From the NCBI GenBank assembly GCA_021234155.1, contig JAJEKV010000536.1, positions 91,333 to 155,332 of the forward strand: DNA of 64,000 bases, read 5' to 3'. The translations under genes and the position numbers were made by a program. The DNA comes from Isoetes taiwanensis (lineage: Eukaryota > Streptophyta > Lycopodiopsida > Isoetales > Isoetaceae). The notes under the pieces are model-generated. The model was given only the letters and a program-made list of their open reading frames with translations, was not told where the DNA came from and did no database searches. Position 1 is the stretch's first letter. Each line of letters begins with the position of its first letter. Positions 1 through 10,691 of this stretch are shown one piece after another.

Positions 1-148
1 TGCGCTTGAGGATCTGCCGGAATTGCATGGTAAGGGCATCACTTTTTTTCTTGAGCAACTGGTGCCCTTTGATGGCACCCTGGAGTCTGGCTTTGATGGC
101 ACCTAAGACTGTAACTGTGGGAACTACGTTCAATCTGTTGGTCGCCAT
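1..148 (-). CDS. VHA-D: V-type proton ATPase subunit D, N-terminal part (partial at window edge)
   Basis: Reading the minus strand from the ATG at 148-146 gives 49 codons open to the left edge, without a stop. The start reads MATNRLNVVPTVTVLGAIKA and continues with GHQLLKKKSDALTMQFRQIL. This is the conserved N-terminal helix of V-ATPase subunit D, where the family has RLNVVPTVT, a KARL motif and LLKKKSDAL. Subunit D forms the central rotor shaft that couples ATP hydrolysis in V1 to proton pumping through Vo at the vacuolar membrane and other endomembranes. The family is about 250-260 residues, so roughly four fifths lies outside the window. An odd point is the near-repeat GAIKARLQGAIKG, where relatives have different residues in the first half. 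Frame and motif order are clean, so this is probably a working gene. Its promoter and 5' UTR should lie in 149-900. Confidence 0.9.
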   Translation of the reverse strand, partial: MATNRLNVVPTVTVLGAIKARLQGAIKGHQLLKKKSDALTMQFRQILKR

Positions 149-901
149 AGCTGCCGGATCGAAGGCGCTCCTTCTGTTACATTAGATAATTTATACTAGG
201 TTGAATTTGGATCTGTTCCACACCTTTTACGCACATATTAAAAGTGTCCTAACCCTTGTTCCACATGTTAAAAGGTGCCAATTTTAGATATTTATACCCT
301 TGCCTCTATAATATCTTTTGGCCTTCAGGTGTATGTATCCCCAATGTTGGGCCACTTGTAAATACAACTTATAACATACATATTGTTCCTAAGGTTTGCA
401 CTTTTGGAAGCATTGTAAAAATGTAAATGGTATGTGCCTTGACAAAGTCCCCCACAAAATGGAAATAGGGTCGTCATTATTCTCTGGCGACCACTCTTAT
501 GACGACACGTGGCGTCAGCCAATAATACAGAATGGAAGTAGGGTTTATTGATTCCGCGTGACCGGCGGCGCAAGTTCCTCTGTTTTTAGGGTTCGTGGAG
601 CTCCTTTGCCGCAGATCCTTCATGCAGCTTCTTCATGTAGATTCTTCGCCGCAGATCCTTCATGCAGCTTCTTCATACAGTTTTTGGAGTCACAGGTTCG
701 CAAGTCGCAAGTTCGCGAGCTTCTTCAAGCTTTTTCAAGCTTTTTCGTTTTGCAATGGCATCTCTGTAATTGCCGGCAGCAAGAATAGAAGATCTGCAAC
801 AAAAATCTCTGTAAATCCTTTTCTTTTTGCAAATCTCTCTCTTTTTTCCTTCTTCGAGTTGCACCAGCTCTGTAAATCTTTCCTCCCCTATTTCCATTTT
901 G
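149..901. other. 5' flank of V-ATPase D: intergenic with short direct repeat
   Basis: No convincing gene. It should hold the 5' UTR and promoter of the minus-strand V-ATPase D gene. At about 609-690 a stretch of roughly 40 bp containing GCCGCAGATCCTTCATGCAG occurs twice in tandem. A pyrimidine-rich stretch follows at 720-900. Open frames here on both strands are short and overlap each other, with no recognisable motif. Confidence 0.5.
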
Positions 902-1020
902 TAGGGGAATGGAGGTTGGTCCTCCATTCCCGGTTTTGCAGGTGACGCGCTCCCGGCTAACGCCGGTCGCGGGACCCCACCTGCAAATCCGGGAATGGAG
1001 TCCCAACCTCCATTCCCCTA
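902..1020. mobile_element. MITE-like inverted-repeat element (about 119 bp)
   Basis: The two ends are mirror images over about 43 bp: the left begins TAGGGGAATGGAGGTTGG and the right ends CCAACCTCCATTCCCCTA, with only a few mismatches further in (CATTCCCGG and TTTGCAGGTG on both sides). The central GC-rich spacer is about 33 bp. A TA dinucleotide stands at each outer end, consistent with a TA target duplication as in Stowaway or Tc1/mariner-type MITEs. It has no coding capacity. It lies between the V-ATPase D promoter side and the ACP gene. Confidence 0.75.
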
Positions 1021-1957
1021 TACATATTCCAAACTTGTTAGACTCCAATGTTCTCGAGCTTTTTTCCCATCAACATTCTTTACAAATTGCATGCTTCCAT
1101 AGTATAACTGGGGTGTCGGATATTGTTAATGTGGTAGTCTTATGTAAGATTCACAAGCTTTTGCAGCGGCTGAGTCCACGTTGCCCCTACGCTGCAAGCA
1201 ATCCTTCAGCCCATCATTCACATGCTGGCTACACTGCCATAAATTCCCGCCAAGGTAAAGCATCCAGAGGTTTTTCCTTTTGTAATCAAGTAATAGGCAT
1301 GTGAATAAAATCAGGAATGAGCAGTTGATTCTGTGTTGAGGCATCAACTACAAAGTTTGGGCTAGTATTTGCTCCCCATCGCTAAAAATACAAGGCTAAA
1401 AATGGCTCATTTGAATCACCCATTAGTCATTTTATGACACAAGATGGTAGGAACTAATAATATATGTATACTACATTAGATGCGAAACTGTAAAAGAATC
1501 TTGTTGGTGGAACTACATTCATTATATATGCATTGGATCTGGTGTCTACCATAAAAAAAATCACATTATGCTTAACCTCCCAACTACGTGAACATATAAT
1601 AAACAATACAACTAGTTCATATCTTATTACTCATTGCAAATGCTTGTCCAACTTATTTCAACATAATTGTAGCCATTACTAGAATACGTATGCAATAACT
1701 CACTAGATTGAGAACTACGAGTGAGGCAAATACAAAACAAATAGCAATTAATATAAGATCATTTTACTTTATTAGTTCAAGGAATATTCTAGAAATATTC
1801 AATGAAATATTTCCTCATATTCCACAAAGCTGTAACACCAAAAAAACATATGGTTGTAGGTGGATTTTTCATATCCGATAAATCTTCCATCTTTCATAGC
1901 ATTGTTTTGATCTCAACCATAGAAGAAGAATTATTGCAATTAAAGGAATCGTCCTAA
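1021..1957. other. Intergenic, AT-rich
   Basis: No gene is recognised. A 73-codon minus-strand frame at 1126-1347 has Cys residues in a gene-like segment (LWQCSQHVNDGLKDCL), but no family could be named and no splice sites or start support it. The rest is AT-rich. The 3' UTR of the ACP gene should extend left from 1957. Confidence 0.4.
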
Positions 1958-2797
1958 CTAGCTTTGCTTAGAAACAAGTTGTTGGATCATGTTTGCAGCA
2001 TCTCCCACTGTCACAATATTGCTTGCTCCATCTTCGGCAATCGAGATTTTAAAGCTCTCCTCTAAGTTCATCATGATCTCCACCTGAAAATGCCATCATT
2101 AAAATGAAACCAAGTTTCACCATATTATAACCAAGTTAAACACACATCTATGAAGAAAAAACTCAACTTCATTGTTATAACCAAGTTAAACACACATCTA
2201 TGAAGAAAAAACTCAACTTCATTGTTATTTTATGGAAAAGAACTGCTAAACGTTTTAGAATAGAATAGAATATGATTTTTTATCGTCCACGGAGAAGAGG
2301 AACTGTAATTATTAAATTTATTAAATGTTCAACACTTAGAACAAGAACTCACAGTGTCAAGTGAATCTGCTCCAAGATCAGCAAACTTGGCATCTGGAGT
2401 AACGGTAGAAACATCCACAGACAATTGATTTGCAATTACTTGTTGAACTTTCTCAAGTGTTTGTGGCTCGGCCTTCAATTTCAGAATAAAAAATCAATAC
2501 CATAGCAAAAAGCATTACATCCCTGAACAAAATACTAACAACTAAAAGTAATACTGTGAATTACCAGAGCACATGATATCCGGAAAGCTGGAAATGATTT
2601 GATCCGGAAAGAAACAGAGTTTCGGAGTCCTTGGTTGCCGGAACTAAATTCTTTGTTGGAATGCAAAGATGCCTAAAAAACATCCGCATTGTGTAGGGTT
2701 AGGGTTTGAATCTACATTTTCAAGAAATCAAAGAAACGGAGATAAGTACCTGTTGCGGCTTTGAAGCGGCCATGAGTGAGGTGCATGCAGCGGCCAT
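1958..2797 (-). CDS. ACP: Acyl carrier protein, chloroplast type (4 exons, intact)
   Basis: Four minus-strand exons join in frame: 2797-2750, 2672-2565, 2472-2353 and 2083-1958 (stop TAG at 1960-1958). Every intron has GT...AG ends. The product is 133 residues, normal for a plastid ACP. Residues 1-52 (MAAACTSLMAASKPQQ, then a Ser/Arg/Asn-rich stretch) resemble a chloroplast transit peptide. The mature part starts near AEPQTLEKVQQVIANQLSVD. The motif FADLGADSLDTVEIMMNLEE holds the Ser that receives 4'-phosphopantetheine, and the intron after DSLDT splits this helix. The C-terminus reads VTVGDAANMIQQLVSK. The protein carries growing acyl chains in plastid type II fatty acid synthesis. No frameshift or missing key residue was seen, so the gene looks functional. 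The last intron holds a tandem 50-bp repeat and a LINE-like tail (see separate entries). Confidence 0.95.
2129..2230. repeat. Tandem 50-bp duplication inside the last ACP intron
   Basis: A 50-bp unit containing AACCAAGTTAAACACACATC and ending in CTCAACTTCATTGTTAT occurs twice head to tail with no visible differences. It lies wholly within the intron 2084-2352 of the ACP gene and does not touch the splice sites. Perfect identity suggests a recent slip or local duplication. Confidence 0.85.
2250..2305 (-). mobile_element. LINE-like 3' tail remnant in ACP intron
   Basis: On the minus strand the segment reads ...CCGTGGACGATAAAAAATC, then ATTCTATTCTATTC. The same GTGGACGATAAAA signature follows the end of the decayed LINE at 54590-54605 (plus), and a similar ...GACAATAAAAACTC then ATTCTATTC tail ends the minus-strand LINE remnant at 44590-44640. 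It is therefore probably a strongly 5'-truncated LINE insertion. Too short for certainty. Confidence 0.45.
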
Positions 2798-4210
2798 ATT
2801 TCTGTGTTGCGAAGAATGAAGCGAAAATGATAAACGAGAGAAAACAGACTCAATTCCGGTGGATTGATTGAGAAGAAAAAGAAGAGGAAGATGATAAATA
2901 GTGGAAAAGATGCTCAACTAATGGCAGGAGAAGAGTTAAAAATTGACGGACCATTTTTACCCCTTCTTATTCTTCAATTTGATTTTTACTGCATGCCGGT
3001 TTTTCTAAACCGGTCATTTTTCACACTTTGTGGTAATGACACGTGGTGGATAGTAAAAAGAAACGTCTTCAGCATTCAGATTTGCATTTCATGTTGCATA
3101 TAAGTGCATTTTAATGGAAGGTCCATTCAATTGACCTTGACCAGGGTATGTTGTATATGGTTATCGAAGGTTTATAGTATGCATCTATATTAAAAATGTT
3201 ATAAATCTGACCTGGCAGAACGGATTTATTTATGGCAGCATAGAAACTAGGGAGCAGATTCCAGGGGTCCCCCGACCGGCGGGAACTGGGAGTGGGTCTG
3301 AAATCGGCAGCCCAGTTCCAGGCTGCCACAACATGGCAACTGGGGAGGATTACTTGCTGCTTACATGTTGCTTATCTCTTGAGCAGCGCCACTTTCCATC
3401 CAACCGGAACGAGCTTCGCAGTTGCATGTTGTGCTAGGGAACCCACCAGTCGGAGCTGCCACTTTCGCGCCGGAAAACCAGCGACGACCGACGGGTTTAC
3501 GCACGTGGCCCATAGGTAGGGGGAAACTCCATCGATGGGCTTGTAGGGGCGATTCAAACTGATTCAATGCAAATTCATTAATTTAAGCTGGTTTTTTGCA
3601 GATTCTTGCGATTTTAACAGACAAATGAAGCTTTGAAGCACATACAACGTTTCTTCTTCATCAACATACAGGAGTTCTTCCCATGTTTCCTATTTTTTTC
3701 TATGGTTCCTCTGTATGAAAGCGGACAAGGGTTAGTTCCAAGCCGATCCGGCAAAAAAAAACGTCTGGATCCACAACTTATCTTGCCTCTAGGAGCTCCA
3801 GGGGTTATCCATTCCGTTGGCCAGTAGCTAGCAAAGCTCCAGGTTCTGGAGCCATTCTTGCATCAAAAAGACCAAAACTCAATTTTCCAAAAATATATAG
3901 ATGGAAGGGTAGCCATAACCAAGCAGGTAACGTTGAACCTGTAGAAACGCCTATTTTCTTTTCGATCTGCCATAGCCTACACGCTCGAAATTGAACTTCC
4001 TAATTTATACTCTAAAACAGCTCGCCTCAATGCCAGAATGAACACTCTGCAGTGGCTCGCTCGGAGGCTTCAATGCTTCTTTAGAAATAGTGCAACCTCA
4101 TTCCGCCGTAGCCATTGAAGGGAAGGGGAGAAAGTTTTCCAAAACCTTCTGGAAGTTTCTTAGCGGAGCAATGGCGGTGATGCTTGAGCCTCCAATAACC
4201 TTGATTACCT
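2798..4210. other. ACP 5' flank and intergenic DNA
   Basis: 2798-3000 should carry the ACP 5' UTR and promoter; it is purine-rich on the plus strand. 3240-3560 is distinctly more GC-rich than its surroundings, but its frames in both directions carry no recognised motif. 3600-4210 is AT-rich flank of the retrotransposon. No gene supported. Confidence 0.4.
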
Positions 4211-6049
4211 TGTGACGCTCCCAAATCTATACGATGCTCCCATCGTATAAATTTGGGAAATCCCCTCTTCCATGGCGATTATATCACCATAGAAAGGCCC
4301 TTTGTCTACCTCAGACCACCTGTGATGGCCAGATGTCTGGGTGAAGGACACAGAGGTGGCATTCGTCCCATGCCTTCTATGGGAATCCTATATATAGCGG
4401 AAGCGTACATACATGTTAGCACCTAGCAATAATACAAATAAATAATATGCCATCACGAAGGGTGGCCCATCCATCATCACATGAATAACAACTGAATACC
4501 ATTATAACATAGGAAATGCATCAGAAATAAGGATTCTATCCCGGGCATAGACTCAAGGGGGTCAACTGACAGTCAAGGCCTCTGGATAACAACAGACGAA
4601 ATCATGGCAATGGCGTTGGCTGGCATAGAACAATGGCTAGGGTAGTCCACTCCATCCGCCTCTCCTATGCACACTTTGCAGATAGGCTGAATGATGCTAT
4701 GACGTGGTTATAGCCTTCCAGAGATGCAATCTCGTGGATTCACCCTATGAGACTACTCTGGATTGCATCTCCCCAGTCCGACGAGGCAGGGAAGAAATGA
4801 ATTCACTCCCAGAAATGATGGTTTCATGGGTGGCTAGAGGATCATGGTTCCTTCAGGCAACCACGCATCTGTACCTGACTTTAACCCTCCAAAATCCATA
4901 GGCCACCCCGGCGCGCCCATCGAGCCCAAGAATCCCTTTAGGTATGTATCCTGCGATCCAGTAGGTGTCAAACCCATACCTGGCCTTAAGCGGTGACCGA
5001 CTATAAGCCTAGCACACTATAGGAATCGTGTAGTCAAACTAGGCAGGATTCCACCTCCATTTCACCACCATGCTCCTTATCTGGTGCTGAAACACAGCAT
5101 ATTATCCACAGCCTGGTGGGCTCTTGTGCACAGGCCACATTTATTGGGATTTAAGGGATTCTAGCCCCGGGGGATGCACTTATACATAAGGGGGGTATGG
5201 CATCTGCGTTCGCAGGGTAGCAAAAACCCCCCTTGTATACGCAATTTCAAAAGGCAATTTGACCCCTCTGTGTATAGATATTGCTCCAAATCAGTGCCTA
5301 AAAACACCCCTAACCCCTAAGTATACGTAGTAAATGGTCCAAAAAACACCCCTCCGTTGAACTCTCATGGGTTATACGCTGATCAAAGGTGAATCCCCCG
5401 GGATTCTAGCTAGGAGCATCTCTACTTCTACATAGCCTTTAGGTCTCTAACCCCCTTAATCCTCATAGATACATGAGGAACAAAAGAGGACTATCATTAA
5501 ACATCCGTCCATCCATAGCTTCGAATAGAACATAAAATAGAGATTAACCATACATCTATTCATACAAGGACTAATCCTAGCTATCTTCTATACATACAAG
5601 GGTTAATCCTATGACTATCTAGAAATCCAAACTATCTACGTACTAACCAGAAGCATAGCTAGATCCACTATCTCTCTGGTTCTCCATCCTTCTGGCTAGA
5701 ACAGGGTTGAACAACAGCTCCTCATCCACTAGTCTCCTCCAATTTGAATTGGGGCAAATTGAGGCCCCAATTTGGGTGTCCCAAATTAGCAAGCCCACCT
5801 TGCCCAATCGATTTGGGCCAGGTGGCAACTCTAGATTGGTTATTATTAAGTAATTTAATAATTTAACCCCTTTTAATATTAGGTTAAGCCCTAAATTCGA
5901 ATTAGGGTTTAGGGTTAGGTTTCCACCTTAATAATTAATGATTAATATAGTTACACTTAGCTTATGAATAATTATTGCACCATTAGTTATTCATAGTGAC
6001 GTGTCATGTATTTATACTCAAAAGGCGTATAAATACGTGGAACGTCACA
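4211..6049 (-). repeat. 3' LTR of the minus-strand retrotransposon (1.84 kb)
   Basis: It begins TGTGACGCTCCC and ends GAACGTCACA on the plus strand, with short terminal inverted repeats TGTGACG/CGTCACA. It is about 90% identical by eye to the copy at 41068-42594. It is longer because of a roughly 235-bp MITE at 5166-5401, which the other copy lacks. A polypurine tract adjoins its right side. Confidence 0.85.
5166..5401. mobile_element. MITE inserted in the LTR, with target-site duplication
   Basis: The insertion is defined by comparison with the sister LTR, which runs straight through (GGGATTTTAGCTAGGAGC). Here GATTCTAGC stands on both sides (5157-5165 and 5402-5410), a 9-bp target duplication. 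The termini are inverted: the left starts CCCGGGGGATGCAC and the right ends GTGAATCCCCCGG. No coding potential. A 9-bp duplication fits the Mutator superfamily; if only GATTCTAG is counted (8 bp), hAT is possible. Internally C-rich runs such as CACCCCTAACCCCTAAG are seen. Confidence 0.85.
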
Positions 6050-6062
6050 TTCTCCCCACCTT
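6050..6062 (-). promoter_or_regulatory. Polypurine tract of the retrotransposon
   Basis: On the minus strand AAGGTGGGGAGAA directly precedes TGTGACG, the start of the 3' LTR. This is the expected position of the plus-strand primer for reverse transcription. Confidence 0.8.
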
Positions 6063-6390
6063 GAAATTGATGTTGCCCTCAGCATCAAGATTATTCTTAC
6101 TCTGCGCCAACACATGACATGTTGGAAGCAAGTCTCCCCACCTTAAAGAGATAAGGCGAAATTATAACTTACACAAGTTGACATGTTGACATGTTCAAGG
6201 TGATCAAGTTTGAAATGATACGTAATATGCAATTTATAACTCGAAGAAAGTTAACGGTAATTAATGGAACAATGTTATGCGGAAAGGGACATAAAGATTT
6301 ATGTTGTCCTCGGCATTTGCGTTAGGTGGTTAACTTACAAGCAAACTTAAATTAAGGAAGGTGGACAGATTTAGATAAGTGATATAAAAG

Positions 6391-6690
6391 ATATATCCTT
6401 ATATATATACAATTATATGAGTGCCTGCCAACATGAAGTAGAGATGAAGTAGAGATTGATCTCGGCCGTCCATCTCTGAGATAGACGGCCCAGACGGTGC
6501 CACCTCGTAACACCCAAGCATCCCCCCTTATTTGGGGCTTTTAATCTGGGCCCTTGAAATTGGGGCATTTTATCTAGACCGTCGATTAAAATTATTTGGG
6601 GCTTTTCATATGGGCCGTCGGATTTGAGCACCCTTTATTTGGGGCTTTTCATATCGGCCGTCGGATTTGAGAATCATGTCCGGATTTTTA
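6391..6690 (+). repeat. Left terminal inverted repeat with subterminal tandem units
   Basis: The outer 155 bp pairs closely with 34858-35012 on the opposite strand. The inner part holds three copies of TTTGGGGCTTTT; the last two are followed by ATATGGGCCGTCGGATTTGA or a close variant. These inner units are diverged from those at the right end, so the strict mirror symmetry is limited to the outer part. Confidence 0.8.
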
Positions 6691-6738
6691 TTTTGATGAG
6701 TGGCATTCAATACTCTTAGGCTTTCCCTCTCCATGCGG

Positions 6739-7344
6739 CTATGGCTCTTTACCACACTTTTGATCCGTCCTCTGATCGATTGCATTCGAGAAATTTAGTG
6801 GAAGCGTGTTTAAATCCGGATGCTGGATTGGTACCGACTCATTCTTCACCATCATTCCTCCATGCTGGTATGGCCAGAGCCCCATAGCCTCCATTGGACG
6901 GTCTCTGCCTTCGCATTTTGGCATTCTCGGCTCACCCTTAGCCCCCTTGATGCAGAGCCGATTATGTATATTCTTTCAGGATTTGTTGGTTTTACACGAT
7001 CCGGATCAGACCTGAACTTGAGATGTTGATACAAACGGTTCTTTCGGCTTTGTCTTTAAGCCGATTTCCTAAACGGGAGGTTTCAATGCATGTCTTCTTT
7101 AAAAGCCCGGTAAATTATTCATCAATCATGTTCTAAAATGCATCACAGTGGTGAAGTTAATGATTTTACACGTAAAAAAAGTACGCTTTAACGTGGTCTA
7201 TGGAGGATCAAACAAACCTAATCCCGTCCAAGAAGCAATTACAGATCAAGATCAAGCTCAAGCTTTACATTTTGGCCTTCTTTGGTGTCAACGGTGATCG
7301 GGTCAAGCTTCAAGCAACATCGAGTCAATATTATGTTTAAGGTC
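6739..7344 (+). pseudogene. Unidentified exon-like segments just inside the left inverted repeat
   Basis: A frame opens with an ATG about 50 bp inside the inverted repeat (6743) and reads MALYHTFDPSSDRLHSRNLV before stops appear. A second frame at 7201-7344 starts MEDQTNLIPSKKQLQIKIKL and ends near a possible splice donor. The second has a faint resemblance to a Pro-Ser-Lys-rich stretch of DUF810 proteins, whose fragment begins at 7800, but this is not enough to assign it. Treat as possible captured coding sequence. Confidence 0.25.
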
Positions 7345-7799
7345 GATTTTTTTTTTTTCTTGCATTCATCTCTCTGCTTTCTTCGCTTTTATTTCTTTCG
7401 ATTTCAAGCTCATTTTTACTTAACAAAATTAGTTCGGCATTCTTCATTCACGGCATTTGATTAAGCTAGACTTCGATTGATGAAGCTTCACAAGTACTAA
7501 TGTGGATCCGAATTAGATCTTCCTCTTTGTTGCCCCTTACGGAACCTTAAAAAGGTGTTCTGCTTGAAAAAGAAGTCATGTTCGAATATAAATTTGCACA
7601 GGTTGTGAAAGGAAGTTCACTGGGTGTATTCTTTTTGCAAAAGAAGTCCACTGGGTTTATTTTTTTTCGGCAACACAACTGCGAAACTTGGCAGTACGAC
7701 AATAGAGGTATTTGGTAGTTTAAACATTATCAGCTTTTTTCTTGCGCAAGAAAACAAGCCAACATCTTTTAAAGATCACATTCTTCTTCTCGCTAAAGA

Positions 7800-8754
7800 G
7801 ACGTAATTGTGGAAAACTCTCAACATAGCTTGGCCGATGTTCTAATTGTTCCCTTAGAACTCCTACAGCATGTCAGTGCTTCTGATTTCTCTGGCTCTCA
7901 AGAATATTGAAATTGGCAAAAATGCCAGCTCAAGGTCCTTTAAGTTGGCCTGTTTACTCATCCTTCTCTTAAACATGAAGCTTTGGATGATTACTTCAAT
8001 GACTTAAAGAAGGCAATCTTAGACATCAATAATAGAGCTGTTAAGGCCGGAAAGAACAAACAGCATTTCAAACAAGACTGCTGTAATTATATATAGCAAA
8101 AGCTTGCCATTAGCGATGGTTTTCCATTTAATATTCATCTATATACCATGGTCTTGAGGTGTTTGTTTGACAATTTGGAGGAAAATAACTTTGTTGAACA
8201 TAGTGACAAATTATGGATTTGATGAAGAAGACGTGGAGGATTGTTGAATTGAGTGACCTTACACCACACATGCTTTGCATGGGTGTCGCTTCGTCGATTC
8301 ATAGCCACGGGACAAACAGAGGTATCTCTATTGAAAGCTGCGAGAGAAAACGAAATGAAGGAAGTTGACAAGTTTATCAAGGCAAAAGATCCCTATCCGA
8401 ATAGATTTCCTTCTCTCTACACGCATAAAGATTTCACCTACACTTATATGATAGGTGTCTATATTCAATCATCAATGAGTTCTCTGCTTTTCCGTGTAAT
8501 CTCTTTTTCTTTGATGTTTGGTAAATTTTGATTGATCAAAACTAGGAACTAAACTTTGATGTGTTATGTTTCAGGTGGTAGAACATCTGCACAGTGAACA
8601 TTCCAATGGGCATGAACCTTTTAGCTCAAGGTTGGCAGAAGAAATTGCCACCTTAGCAAAAGACGAGGAAGAAAAATATAGGCCTATATGGAATCAATGC
8701 CATCCATGTCCAGCCAAACGGCAAGGAGATGCAGATGCCGAAAGTTGGGACTAA
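7800..8754 (+). pseudogene. DUF810/PATROL1-like (MUN-domain) gene fragment
   Basis: Plus-strand frames, interrupted by stops and shifts, read LADVLIVPLELLQHVSASDF, then EY*NWQKCQLKVL, GFPFNIHLYTMVLRCLFDNL, TLHHTCFAWVSLRRFIATGQ and, after an acceptor TTTCAG at 8574, RLAEEIATLAKDEEEKYRPI. The order and content match plant DUF810 proteins of the PATROL1 type, Munc13/MUN-domain relatives that help deliver proton ATPase to the guard-cell plasma membrane: LLVPLELL, a WQKRQL motif, a GF/Y...LN.RLY motif, a CFAWVLF.R.V.TG-like motif, then an LAE..EKL stretch. At least four disruptions make it non-functional. It lies inside the inverted-repeat element, so it is probably a captured copy with introns. 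Identification is from remembered family motifs. Confidence 0.7.
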
Positions 8755-10454
8755 TTGCAGCTCATATAACATGTCCAAGGGTGACAGATCATTGTGTAGC
8801 TTGTTGTAGCATTCTCCAATATCCAACCCGTGATTAAATGTTTTTCTTGCAAGCCCTTAAGCTGGTAAATAGCTGGTATATTAGGTAGTGCATGGACATT
8901 CATGATGCATTATTTTGTTTTTGATTTCATCGAAATATTTCCTATTAAATGTATAAGGTGCAATTGGTGTATGGCAGCCCTTATAGAGCAAGATGTGAAC
9001 ATTGTTGGAATATGAGCGGAACATTTGCTTCTGTTCCCTTTGTTGTTGTAAATTTTCTTCAGCAAAGAAGTCGGTGGCAAAAGATCACATTCTTCTAGAT
9101 GAGGTATTATTACCAAAATTAAAATATAGATTAATAGAGTAACGTCAAGATTGTCATCACGTTGGATGATGTATGGGACATGCAATCGTGATAATGTTTG
9201 GCGTTTTGTGTAAAGATATGAAGGTACTTATTGATTAATTTTGTATCATGCAAGACCGACTATGGATATGTAGCCATCAACCCAGGAACTTACTTAGATG
9301 CTTGCTTTTCTTAGGATGCTCGCTTTTACGTGAAGGTGGAGTTCCAAGAGTTCCCTCACGTGAGTGCATTCTCTTAATTGATCTTGATAGCCGAATTTTC
9401 CTCAGGATGTTTCTGTAGTAGAATCCAATATGGTAGATATTAGGGAATTAGATTAACTATCATGATCTTTAAGATACGCTGATCATAGATTCCGTGCAGA
9501 TGCATTCTAAAGGCACAAAACCATGCAAGACCTGACTATGGATATGTAGCCATCAACCCAGGAACTTACTTAGGATGCTTGCTTTTCTTAGGATGCTCGC
9601 TTTTAAGGAAGGTGGAGTTCCAAGAGTTCCCACGCGAGTGCATTCTCTTAATTGATCTTGATAGCCTAATTTTCCCGAGGATGTTTTACGTAGTAGAATC
9701 CAATATGGTAGATATGGGGGAATTAGATTAACTATTATGATCTTTAAGATATCATCATAGATTCCGTGCTGGATTTGGCTATTGAATGGTTTGAGCAGAT
9801 GCATTCTAAAGGCACAAAACCAAATAAAATGATGACTTTAGATATTTGCGAGTATAGGCGAGAAGCATTAGTGCCTTTCATTGGATTTGGCATATTGTGA
9901 GGTCGATTTAGTCAAATTTGGATGCTCCGATAAATCAACTGTCGACCGTTATTGAATTGTGCTACCTTTTATGCGATTCAAAGATTGGAGCTTGAAGTCA
10001 TTGTTTTTTTTTTTTTTTCGGCTAACGCCCATTGTAAGATAACCGAGGATGCAATGATAATGCTAGGTATGCACTTTAGATATTGTCATCATTGCAATAT
10101 ATTATCCGCGTGATCCATCTGCAAGGCCCGATATATTTCATTGCAAAGGTTATGGTTGGCTTTGGAAATGCCCTAATGCCGGGTACTTATTTTCACTTCC
10201 GATTCATCCACTGGGCCTTGGTTGTTGTTAAAGCTTTGAGAAAATTCTAACCCATGGAGCATGGAGGGCTTATTCTTGTGTTGTAATCTGGCAGCCCTAT
10301 GCTTTTGTTTATAGTATTTTAAGTTTGCTAGATAAACTAGCGTGAGGAGAAAGGGAAGGCGAAGCTTCGTGATTCCCAGAGGCAACAAATTTTATGAAGT
10401 TACATCTTCAATTAATGGAGCAGGTGATTCAAAGGCATGACGATTTGAAGCAAT
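8755..10454. other. Interior of the giant element: intron-like and repeat DNA
   Basis: Apart from the 275-bp tandem repeat, no coding sequence is recognised. A T15 run lies near 10005-10020. It could contain intron sequence flanking captured exons. Confidence 0.4.
9247..9822. repeat. Tandem duplication, 275-bp unit
   Basis: The block starting CATGCAAGACC at 9247 is repeated from 9522. The second copy contains an additional 25-bp stretch (GGATTTGGCTATTGAATGG). Other differences are mostly 1-2 base changes at C-N-G sites, such as GACCGAC versus GACCTGAC and CCTCAGG versus CCCGAGG. Confidence 0.85.
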
Positions 10455-10691
10455 GTGGCACTACTTCTCGACAATGATAGCCGCAAGAGCACATCAGAAA
10501 AAGTAGAATATGTTTTAGATATGAATGATCCAAAGATTAAATTTAGTGCCATGAAGAGGCTTTCCAACAAACGTAGATATGTTCCGTCAATGCCAAATGA
10601 TGCAAGGCCATTGCTAGTCTTTATCAACCGGGTGAAAAGTGGAGCCCAACATGGAGCCAGTCTATGCCGAAGATTCAATATGTTGCTGAAC
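10455..10691 (+). pseudogene. Diacylglycerol kinase (DGK1/2-like) exon fragment
   Basis: The plus-strand frame holds KRRYVPSMPNDARPLLVFIN, then KSGAQHGASLCRRFNMLLN. This is the opening of the DAGK catalytic domain; plant DGK1/DGK2 proteins have ...RPLLVFIN.KSGAQ.G..L..RL..LLNPVQVFEL. The enzyme phosphorylates diacylglycerol to phosphatidic acid at membranes. The homologous stretch stops exactly after LLN, a likely exon edge, where intron-like sequence follows. An extra Val sits between INR and KSG, inside a motif that is normally uninterrupted. The upstream Cys-rich C1 domains and the rest of the kinase domain are not found nearby, so this is one captured exon in the inverted-repeat element. 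Confidence 0.8.

Noticed and set aside
595-1048. Several overlapping frames of 70-116 codons on both strands
   Set aside because: They lie across a direct repeat and the MITE, contain no family motif and contradict each other in frame and strand.
1126-1347. Minus-strand 73-codon frame with conserved-looking Cys residues
   Set aside because: Gene-like composition but no start context, splice partners or recognisable family; kept only as a note.
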